NCBI GenBank assembly: GCA_014730285.1
Contig: WJIM01000375.1
Span: forward strand, 1 to 5,251
Direction: 5' to 3'
Length of the DNA: 5,251 nucleotides
DNA from: Candidatus Zixiibacteriota bacterium
GTDB taxonomy: Bacteria; Zixibacteria; MSB-5A5; JAABVY01
Part shown: piece after piece, positions 1 through 5,251 of the stretch
How the letters are laid out: every line of letters begins with the position of its first letter
How positions within the stretch are numbered: position 1 is the stretch's first letter
Made by a program: the position numbers and the translations under genes
The notes under the pieces: generated by a model
The model's input: the letters and a program-made list of their open reading frames with translations, nothing else
The model's database searches: none
Told to the model about the DNA's origin: nothing

Positions 1-1887
1 GAGGGTTTCGATGATAATTTCGAGCCCTGGGAAAATCGACCCTTCCTGAGGCTGATCGAGGCTGATGGTATTATCGATTTCGGCGGAGAATACTGGACTA
101 ATTTCGGCAATTCCGAGGATATGTTCGGAGCCAACCGCAACGACCATTTCGGCCCCAACACCAATCCGTCCACGAGATCGAATTCCATAGCGTATACCGG
201 AATCGACATCTCCGATATAAGCGGCAGTGATACGATTATTTATTTCGATCTGGATCAGGAAGTGAAGACCGCAGGATGGCCGCATCATACGGATTCGTCC
301 GGCTTCCCTCCGGCGCTGTATGATATTGATAGCGATGGTGTGGACGAGGTATTCGTGTCCGGAAAGAATTATCTGCTGGCATTTAAGGCTGACGGCGACT
401 TTATCTTCGATCCGGTGCCCGGTACCGAGATAATCTCTGAGCGCAGATCTACCCCGCGCGGTCCCCTGCATGAAATAACATACTACGATACGCTCAGAGT
501 AATCGGTTCAATGGGTGCCGTGCGGCGAATTACCACGCCGCCCGCAGTGTTTGATCTGGATGATGATGGTATCGCGGAGGTTGCGGTGGGTACGGAATTC
601 GGCGAGGTCTACCTGTATAAAATGCAGGATCTCGACGCTGACGGCCGTGCTGACCGAATTAGGGTCAACGATTTATCCGATTATGAGATATCGACTTCGA
701 TAGTCGTTGCCGATGCCGATCCCGATTCCGACGGCTATGAGCTTTTGGCGGCCACTGCCGACGGCGGCTTTTATATTCTTTCTGCCGAGGGAGAGACTCT
801 GTCGCAGACGATAGGTTTCAACAATATTCAGCAGTTTTCCGTGTCAGAGGATTTCGAATATGCCTTCGCATTGAATTATACCGAGGATGCCGGAAATAAG
901 AATTACTTTATACACGATTTGAGAAATCCGGCGATATTCGTCTCGATTCCCGGCGAGGCGGTTGGATTTACTGCCGGAATAGTCGATACGAGCTCGAATA
1001 TCCGGGTTGTGGCACTGAATTCTGAAGGTCAGATGTTTACATTCGAGTCTGACGGCGAAAGATTCCGGGATTACATGAATAACAATCCGATAAATCTTGG
1101 ACATTCTGTTACATCGACTCCAATCCTGTATCCCTCCTTTACGGAAAGCGGCAGGAGTCAGATTATATTTGCCGGTGAAAACGAGATCTACGCATACGAT
1201 CTTAACGGCTCTCCGGTGAGAAATTTTCCGCAGGAAGCCGATATCCATCAGGCTACCGGGCCGATAACATCAACCCCGATCGTGGTGGATGTAACCGGCG
1301 ACGGCCATTCAGAGGTATTATTCGGAACGCCCGACGGTGAGATATTCCTGATGACTCAGGACGGCTCGAGAATAGTCAATTCTCCCATAGCGTCTCCCCT
1401 GAGCATACATACTTCGCCGGCCTTCAGCACCAGCGCTCCGGATCTGAATAATCGCGGCAATCTCTATAGCGTTACTGGGGACGGCTTGATTTACAGCTTC
1501 GTACTGCCGTATGTGGAGGATGATAACGCTGAACCATACTTGCAATATGGCGGCGGAAGTCATCATCAAAATTTCCAACGAAAATCGATCCAATCCGTCG
1601 ATATAGATGAGGGGCTTTTGGCGAAATGCTACAATTATCCCAATCCGGCTCGCGAATTTACCAGGATACGATTCGAGCTTTCGGATGATGCGGAAGCCAA
1701 TATCCGCATCTATGATCTGGCGGGTCGTTTGGTTTACGAGGATAATATGCAGGCCCTCGGAGGAGCGGCCAACGAGTATACATGGGAGCTCGATAACTTT
1801 CCCTCAGGCGTCTATCACTGCCGCCTGGAGGTTAACGGTTCGGGTTCCAGTGATGTTCAATTATGGAATATTGCAGTTGTGAAATAA
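1..1887 (+). CDS. C-terminal part of a large secreted M6-peptidase-like protein with FG-GAP/VCBS repeats and a T9SS-type sorting domain (5' partial)
   Basis: The frame is open from base 1, so the Met codon at 121 is internal and the gene starts upstream; 628 residues are visible. Visible residues 13-75 (LRLIEADG, then PNTNPSTRSNS and TGIDISDIS) resemble the region after the catalytic domain in M6/immune-inhibitor-A-like metalloproteases. No HExxH is visible; it would lie upstream if present. Residues about 100-520 form a propeller-like region of FG-GAP/VCBS character. Asp-rich loops of the calcium-binding type are DIDSDGVDE at 108, DLDDDGIAE at 185, DLDADGRAD at 210, DADPDSDG at 238 and DVTGDGHSE at 430. 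Residues 543-628 look like a T9SS type A sorting domain: YPNPAR, IRIYDLAGRLVYE, FPSGVYHCRLE and terminal NIAVVK. Such domains direct cargo across the outer membrane and are removed or anchored. The product is therefore probably a surface or secreted protein. Peptidase activity is inferred from a tail region only. The next gene starts 14 bases downstream. Confidence 0.85.
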   Translation, partial: EGFDDNFEPWENRPFLRLIEADGIIDFGGEYWTNFGNSEDMFGANRNDHFGPNTNPSTRSNSIAYTGIDISDISGSDTIIYFDLDQEVKTAGWPHHTDSSGFPPALYDIDSDGVDEVFVSGKNYLLAFKADGDFIFDPVPGTEIISERRSTPRGPLHEITYYDTLRVIGSMGAVRRITTPPAVFDLDDDGIAEVAVGTEFGEVYLYKMQDLDADGRADRIRVNDLSDYEISTSIVVADADPDSDGYELLAATADGGFYILSAEGETLSQTIGFNNIQQFSVSEDFEYAFALNYTEDAGNKNYFIHDLRNPAIFVSIPGEAVGFTAGIVDTSSNIRVVALNSEGQMFTFESDGERFRDYMNNNPINLGHSVTSTPILYPSFTESGRSQIIFAGENEIYAYDLNGSPVRNFPQEADIHQATGPITSTPIVVDVTGDGHSEVLFGTPDGEIFLMTQDGSRIVNSPIASPLSIHTSPAFSTSAPDLNNRGNLYSVTGDGLIYSFVLPYVEDDNAEPYLQYGGGSHHQNFQRKSIQSVDIDEGLLAKCYNYPNPAREFTRIRFELSDDAEANIRIYDLAGRLVYEDNMQALGGAANEYTWELDNFPSGVYHCRLEVNGSGSSDVQLWNIAVVK

Positions 1888-1901
1888 AGAAGGAGAAAGA
1901 C
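1888..1901 (+). promoter_or_regulatory. Strong Shine-Dalgarno site fixing the start at 1902
   Basis: AGAAGGAG occupies 1888-1895, directly after the stop codon of the preceding gene. Six bases separate it from the ATG at 1902. An earlier in-frame ATG at 1863 lies inside the upstream gene, lacks a comparable site, and would put 13 polar residues before a clean signal peptide. The 1902 start is therefore preferred. Confidence 0.8.
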
Positions 1902-2768
1902 ATGATCAGCAAAAAATTACTTCTTCCCGCAGTTTTGATCTTCTGCCTGCTTTTCGGTACGAGCCTTATGGCCGAGGATGAGTCCTCACCGTCCATCGCC
2001 GAATTTCTGCAGGAAGGTCATTTCGAGCAGTGGCGGCAGCTCGATAAAATTTCTGATCCGGATATGCTGTTTGCCGATGACTTTAATGATTTTCCCGGTT
2101 TCGAGGACGATCTTTTCAAGGTCAAACATCACTCGACCGGACGCGCATTTTTGTTTTCATTGATACTCCCCGGCGCAGGTGAATTGTACACCGGCTCCAA
2201 ACTGAAGGCCGCCCTGTTTCTTGGAATAGAAGCCTTTAGTTGGTATCAGTATATCAGCAACTACGGCGACGGCCAGGACCTTGAAGATGAGTACCGCGCG
2301 TATGCTGATCAGTTCTGGAGACCGGGCGATTACCGTGCCTGGCTTGTGGATGTCAAAGGCGTGCCTTCCGATACCCTGTCTTATAGGGGCGATGACGGCC
2401 TGCCGGCAACGTTCACACATCATTTGCCGGAATTCAAAACTCAGCAGTATTATGAGATGATCGGCAAATACGATCAATTCGTGTTCGGATGGGACGATGC
2501 AAACTATAATAAGGGTGATTCACTTTCTGAATATCGCACGGAATATCTTTCCATGCGCGATGAATCCAACAGCAAGTTTGATGCAGCGCGGAATTATGCT
2601 ATCGTATCGATTGCCAACCGAATTGTCTCGGCTTTTGATGCGGCCTTAACCGCTCGCAGTCTGAATAAAAAGGCAGACCGTTTTTCGGAAATTCGCCTTA
2701 AAGCAAGGCTCGCCGATTATTACGGTGAGAGGATTCCGAAAGTTATTTTAACCTATAAATTCTTTTAG
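1902..2768 (+). CDS. Exported DUF5683-like envelope protein, first of a tandem paralogous pair
   Basis: The protein has 288 residues. Residues 1-24 are a signal peptide (MISKK n-region, hydrophobic core, cleavage likely after SLMA). An acidic and aromatic stretch (50-75) follows. Residues 82-118 form a hydrophobic segment with SLILPGAGELYTG at 86-98, resembling the LPGxGQxY signature of DUF5683-like small membrane proteins. A hydrophilic, Tyr- and Asp-rich middle spans about 120-225. A second semi-hydrophobic helix contains ANRIVSAFDA at 238-247. The C-terminus (PKVILTYKFF) looks like a short beta-strand ending in Phe, as in outer-membrane proteins. The gene 5 bases downstream encodes a diverged copy with the same architecture. 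Function is unknown. Envelope location is inferred from the signal peptide and the two hydrophobic segments; the DUF5683 link is from motif memory and uncertain. Cys15 lies in the signal core without a good lipobox, so a lipoprotein is unlikely. Confidence 0.85.
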   Translation: MISKKLLLPAVLIFCLLFGTSLMAEDESSPSIAEFLQEGHFEQWRQLDKISDPDMLFADDFNDFPGFEDDLFKVKHHSTGRAFLFSLILPGAGELYTGSKLKAALFLGIEAFSWYQYISNYGDGQDLEDEYRAYADQFWRPGDYRAWLVDVKGVPSDTLSYRGDDGLPATFTHHLPEFKTQQYYEMIGKYDQFVFGWDDANYNKGDSLSEYRTEYLSMRDESNSKFDAARNYAIVSIANRIVSAFDAALTARSLNKKADRFSEIRLKARLADYYGERIPKVILTYKFF

Positions 2769-2773
2769 TAGCC

Positions 2774-3562
2774 ATGAAAAAGCTGATTATTTCGACATTA
2801 ACGCTGATTATGTTTTTAACCTCCGCATTGTATGCGGATGATAAAACGGAGGTGCGGGATAGCAATGCCTATTTCTTCGCACCTCAGGAAATGAACTACT
2901 TCGCCCAGAGCGATGAATTCGACGATGAGATTTATGCCTTTGACGATGCAAACGCCGGGAAGAGAAAATCGGTTACCACCGCAGTACTTCTCTCCCTGGC
3001 GCTTCCCGGGCTGGGCGAGATGTATGTCGGCAGAACCGGCCGCGCCGCCGGATTTTTGACTGCCGAGGCTGGAATCTGGGCGTCGTTCGCCTATTTCAAG
3101 CATAAAGAGTCCTGGCTCGAGGATGACTATATCAATCTGGCAGTACAGCATGCCGCAGTTAATCCCGAGGGCAAAGACGAATTCTTCTATGATATGGTCG
3201 GGTTTTACGAAAACCGGGATGAATATAATAAAATATCCCGCGTTTATACCCGATCAAATCCATTTTTCCCGGAGACTCCCAACTGGGATTGGCAATGGAA
3301 TTCCGATGATTTACAGGAGCGTTACCGCAGTATCAAGAACGACTCGAAATCTCAGGGACGTAACGCCAATTTCGCCCTGGGGCTAGCTCTGGCGAACCGT
3401 GTGATTTCAGCTGTCGATGCCTGGTGGAGCGCCAAGAGCTATAACCGGCAGTTTTCGCCATTGATGTCAAAAGTGCATATCAAGCTTACTCCTTCTATAG
3501 TTGATATCGTTACTGGAAACGGTTCTCCGGGATTCATGCTGAGCTACAAGCATAAGTTTTAA
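2774..3562 (+). CDS. Exported DUF5683-like envelope protein, second of a tandem paralogous pair
   Basis: The protein has 262 residues. Residues 1-21 are a signal peptide (MKKLIISTLT core, cleavage likely after ALYA). An acidic region (27-60) and a basic KRKS precede a hydrophobic segment, about 68-108, with SLALPGLGEMYVG at 74-86. A hydrophilic, aromatic-rich middle (110-195) includes the Trp-rich NWDWQWNSDD at 170-179. A second hydrophobic helix carries ANRVISAVDA at 207-216, then AKSYN. The C-terminus (FMLSYKHKF) is strand-like and ends in Phe. Both hydrophobic segments match the upstream protein at near-identical relative positions, so the pair arose by duplication, while the middle regions have diverged heavily. 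The start is set by the signal peptide. No Shine-Dalgarno sequence is visible before it, and the upstream stop is only 5 bases away, so translation may rely on coupling. The function is not known to me. Confidence 0.85.
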   Translation: MKKLIISTLTLIMFLTSALYADDKTEVRDSNAYFFAPQEMNYFAQSDEFDDEIYAFDDANAGKRKSVTTAVLLSLALPGLGEMYVGRTGRAAGFLTAEAGIWASFAYFKHKESWLEDDYINLAVQHAAVNPEGKDEFFYDMVGFYENRDEYNKISRVYTRSNPFFPETPNWDWQWNSDDLQERYRSIKNDSKSQGRNANFALGLALANRVISAVDAWWSAKSYNRQFSPLMSKVHIKLTPSIVDIVTGNGSPGFMLSYKHKF

Positions 3563-3568
3563 ATTTAT

Positions 3569-3599
3569 TTTGCGCATGCCAAAAAAATTTACATACTTG
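3569..3599 (+). promoter_or_regulatory. Possible Bacteroidetes-type promoter before the propeller gene
   Basis: TTTG at 3569-3572 is followed after exactly 19 bases by CATACTTG at 3592-3599. The known Bacteroidetes housekeeping promoter is TTTG-N19-TAnnTTTG. The downstream element matches 4 of its 6 defined positions. The expected transcript start would fall at or just after the annotated ATG at 3604, which would favour the TTG start at 3637 or a leaderless message. This is a weak match in a short AT-rich gap and could be chance. Confidence 0.2.
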
Positions 3600-3608
3600 G
3601 AGCATGCC
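3574..3608 (+). repeat. GCATGCC direct repeat flanking the start of the propeller gene
   Basis: GCATGCC occurs at 3574-3580 and again at 3602-3608; the second copy contains the ATG at 3604. The core GCATGC is its own reverse complement, so in RNA the two copies could pair as a 6-bp stem with a 22-base loop that would hide the start codon. The sequences are plain to see; a regulatory role is speculation. Confidence 0.3.
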
Positions 3609-4551
3609 CTGTTTTAATTTTATCGCTTATTTAATATTGCAGAGATTAATTCTTTTTATCATTCTTTTCTTTGCGGGGACGCAAATTGCTTATGGGGATA
3701 ATGCGGTCGACTCTGTAATTACGCATCTCAAGCCTTCAACAGTTATTCGCCTCGACAGCCTTAAGCTCGATAAATCCGGACAGTATGATTTGTTCTGCGA
3801 TTTTTCCGGGAATCTATTCATTCTCGATTCTGACCAAAACTCGATTATGAAAATATCCGGAGATGGAGAGGTTATGAATATTATCGGCGGATTCGGATTT
3901 GGCGTGCGGCAGTTCAACTCGCCTCGGGCAATGGCCTCCACGGACGGCGGCCTTAATATATATATTCTCGATGCGGAAAACAGGCGGGTGGTCAGGCTGA
4001 CGAATTCCCTGAAATGGATAAATCAATTCGAGGTCGACAATGAGCCGGGCGGCAAGGTAATCGGCGAGTTAACAGGCATCGCGGTGAATTCCCAGAAGGA
4101 GATTTTCATCTCCGATCCGAGAAATCTCCGGATTATCAAATTCACACAACAGGGACGCTTTCTGGAGGAAATCGAGGGGCGTTCGGAATTCATCGAGCCG
4201 GGAGAAATCGTTATCGATAAAGATGATTATTTATACGTGGCTGGAATGGTTGGGATAGGAATTTACCTGTTCGATAATCTGGGAAATTATGTCAGGAAAT
4301 ACTCTGCGGATGATACAGAGTCTATAGGGTCGATTGCTGTTGATGAATCATATTTTTATTACCATGATCTTAATTCGAGCAGGATAAGGGTTTTATCCAA
4401 AAAGCTGCTACCTCTCTTCGAATTGAATATACCCGCGGAGTCCGAGAAGAAAATGTCACGTGCGCAAATCGCATCCGGGCTAAAAGGCCGCGTATGGATT
4501 CTCGATATTAACCATAACCGGATATATGGATATGATCCGGTCAAAAAGTAA
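3604..4551 (+). CDS. Exported six-bladed NHL-type beta-propeller protein
   Basis: The protein has 315 residues. Residues 14-31 form the core of a signal peptide (QRLILFIILFFAGTQIAYG, cleavage likely after YG or nearby). The rest reads as six NHL-like blades, each with a [DN]xxGNL[FY]I-type strand and then D-x-x-N-x-R-[IV]: about 62-90 (GNLFILDSDQNS), 105-135 (IYILDAENRRVVRL), 156-185 (EIFISDPRNLRIIKF), 198-225 (DYLYVAGMVGIGIYLFD), 241-270 (LNSSRIRVLS) and 292-311 (RVWILDINHNRIYGYD). NHL propellers usually bind other proteins or ligands, and the periplasmic or surface location is inferred from the signal peptide. The start is uncertain. The ATG has GGAG only one base away, too close for a normal ribosome site. 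A TTG at 3637 would give a tidier signal peptide beginning MQRLILF. The gene overlaps the next one by 20 bases. The binding partner is unknown. Confidence 0.85.
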   Translation: MPCFNFIAYLILQRLILFIILFFAGTQIAYGDNAVDSVITHLKPSTVIRLDSLKLDKSGQYDLFCDFSGNLFILDSDQNSIMKISGDGEVMNIIGGFGFGVRQFNSPRAMASTDGGLNIYILDAENRRVVRLTNSLKWINQFEVDNEPGGKVIGELTGIAVNSQKEIFISDPRNLRIIKFTQQGRFLEEIEGRSEFIEPGEIVIDKDDYLYVAGMVGIGIYLFDNLGNYVRKYSADDTESIGSIAVDESYFYYHDLNSSRIRVLSKKLLPLFELNIPAESEKKMSRAQIASGLKGRVWILDINHNRIYGYDPVKK

Positions 4552-5251
4552 ACAGACTGTCTCCCTGCATATATTTACAGCGCTTTTGCTGATAATTCTT
4601 GCGTGTCTTTTTTCAAAAGCTCAGGCCGCCGAAAACAGGATCACTTTATCTCCAGACACCACACTAACCGTCTTAAAGCTGCCGCATAAAAATATCTTCG
4701 TCGGTTCGATTAAAATTACCGACTCCTCAGATCGGATAATTAGTTTTGAATTTGACAGGGCAGATTATAATCGGGGCATATTCCACCTTAAAAGGCCTGT
4801 GGAAATAGAATCCGGGATTGTTATCAGCTACGAATATCTGGGCTATGATCTGCCGGAATACTTTTTCAGACGCAAACTTGAACTGGGTCAGGAAGAACCG
4901 GATATTGTCTATCAACAGCCGCAAGAGGATATCTATAAGAAGTCAGACTCTGAAACAGGAGGTGCGAAATTCCTTCTGACCGGCTCGAAGTCGATCGCGG
5001 TTTCGGCCGGGAATGTGCAGGATTTTGATCTGGACCAGACTCTGGATATTCAGATTCAGGGCGAGCCTGTGGAAGGGTTGACCTTGACAGGCTCACTTTC
5101 GGATCGTGCACAGCCTCAGGTGGCGGGACTTTCGAGCTCCTTGGAGGATATTGAATCGATATCGGTGGAGGCCCGGGCCAGAAACTTCCGAGCGCTTCTG
5201 GGGGATATGGATTATGTCCATGATTGGGGCGGGATATCATCATTCAGCAAA
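4532..5251 (+). CDS. N-terminal part of a probable large beta-rich outer-membrane protein, SprA-like in pattern (3' partial)
   Basis: This frame is open from the ATG at 4532 to the window end, giving 240 residues and no stop. It overlaps the propeller gene by 20 bases in another frame. A second in-frame ATG at 4526 is an alternative; 4532 is preferred because a weak GGA sits 9 bases upstream and the n-region becomes basic (MIRSKSK). Residues 1-32 are a signal peptide with core FTALLLIILACLF and an AQA cleavage site before AENR. Residues 37-120 look beta-rich, including an ISYEYLGYDLP element. After a polar linker, residues 147-230 carry the pattern LTGSKSIAV, DFDLDQTLDIQIQGEPVEG, TGSLSDRAQP, SLEDIESISVEARARNF and ALLGDMDY. 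I recall similar GSK/LDQ/LSD/LGD patterns from very large FCB outer-membrane proteins and, more loosely, from SprA/Sov, the T9SS translocon. That assignment comes from memory and is tentative. The real protein is probably much longer. Confidence 0.8.
   Translation, partial: MIRSKSKQTVSLHIFTALLLIILACLFSKAQAAENRITLSPDTTLTVLKLPHKNIFVGSIKITDSSDRIISFEFDRADYNRGIFHLKRPVEIESGIVISYEYLGYDLPEYFFRRKLELGQEEPDIVYQQPQEDIYKKSDSETGGAKFLLTGSKSIAVSAGNVQDFDLDQTLDIQIQGEPVEGLTLTGSLSDRAQPQVAGLSSSLEDIESISVEARARNFRALLGDMDYVHDWGGISSFSK

Noticed and set aside
121..123. ATG at 121 as the true start of the first gene
   Set aside because: The same frame is open to base 1 and the 40 codons upstream read as family-like protein (LRLIEADG). 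There is no signal peptide at 121, as a secreted protein would need.
844..1248. Reverse-strand open frame of 134 codons
   Set aside because: It lies wholly inside the strongly supported repeat-protein gene. Its product has no recognisable domain and its composition is that of an antisense shadow.
1607..1882. Plus-strand 91-codon open frame overlapping the sorting domain
   Set aside because: It is an alternate-frame shadow of the C-terminal sorting domain, with no ribosome site or recognisable domain.
1944..1946. Cys15 of the first paralogue as a lipoprotein attachment site
   Set aside because: The preceding residues LIF do not fit a lipobox, the Cys is in the middle of the hydrophobic core, and a good SLMA cleavage site follows.
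3536..3570. Possible terminator after the second paralogue: ATGCT/AGCAT stem, then a T-rich stretch
   Set aside because: The stem is only 5 bp, lies within the coding sequence, and the T run is interrupted and not directly adjacent. It is too weak to call.
4866..5243. Reverse-strand open frame of 125 codons, rich in Pro and Ser
   Set aside because: It is antisense to the plus-strand gene from 4532, which has a signal peptide and coherent beta-strand patterns. The Pro/Ser richness mirrors GG- and GA-rich codons on the coding strand.

Overview
The window is a densely packed, all-plus-strand stretch of five protein-coding genes. The first and last run off the window edges. I see no RNA genes, mobile elements, CRISPR array or long non-coding stretch; the largest gap is 41 bases. 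Every gene whose N-terminus is visible encodes a signal peptide, so the cluster appears devoted to the cell envelope and secreted proteins.

Organism: the first protein ends in a domain resembling the type IX secretion (T9SS/Por) C-terminal sorting domain. The two following proteins resemble small envelope proteins with an LPGxGxxY motif (DUF5683-like). The fourth is a six-bladed NHL-type propeller, and the fifth looks like the N-terminal part of a large beta-rich outer-membrane protein. This combination, with medium GC, suggests a Gram-negative member of the FCB (Fibrobacteres-Chlorobi-Bacteroidetes) superphylum. A Zixibacteria- or KSB1-like candidate phylum seems more likely than a classical Bacteroidetes, partly because one gene has a strong Shine-Dalgarno site. 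The placement is inferred from domain content only.

Layout: (1) 1-1887, the C-terminal 628 residues of a large secreted protein with an M6-peptidase-like tail, FG-GAP/VCBS-type propeller repeats with Asp-rich calcium-loop motifs, and a sorting-type C-terminal domain. (2) 1902-2768 and (3) 2774-3562, two tandem, strongly diverged paralogues. They share a SLxLPGxGExYxG hydrophobic segment, an ANR[IV][IV]SAxDA segment and a C-terminal strand ending in Phe. (4) 3604-4551, an exported six-bladed beta-propeller. (5) 4532 to the window end, an incomplete gene overlapping gene 4 by 20 bases, with a signal peptide and a SprA-like/large beta-barrel-like sequence pattern.

Genes 1-3 are tightly spaced (14 and 5 bases) and probably co-transcribed. 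Genes 4 and 5 overlap and are probably translationally coupled. The 41-base gap between genes 3 and 4 holds the only plausible internal promoter. A reasonable but untested reading is an envelope operon combining a secreted surface protein, two small envelope proteins, a periplasmic or surface propeller and a large outer-membrane component.
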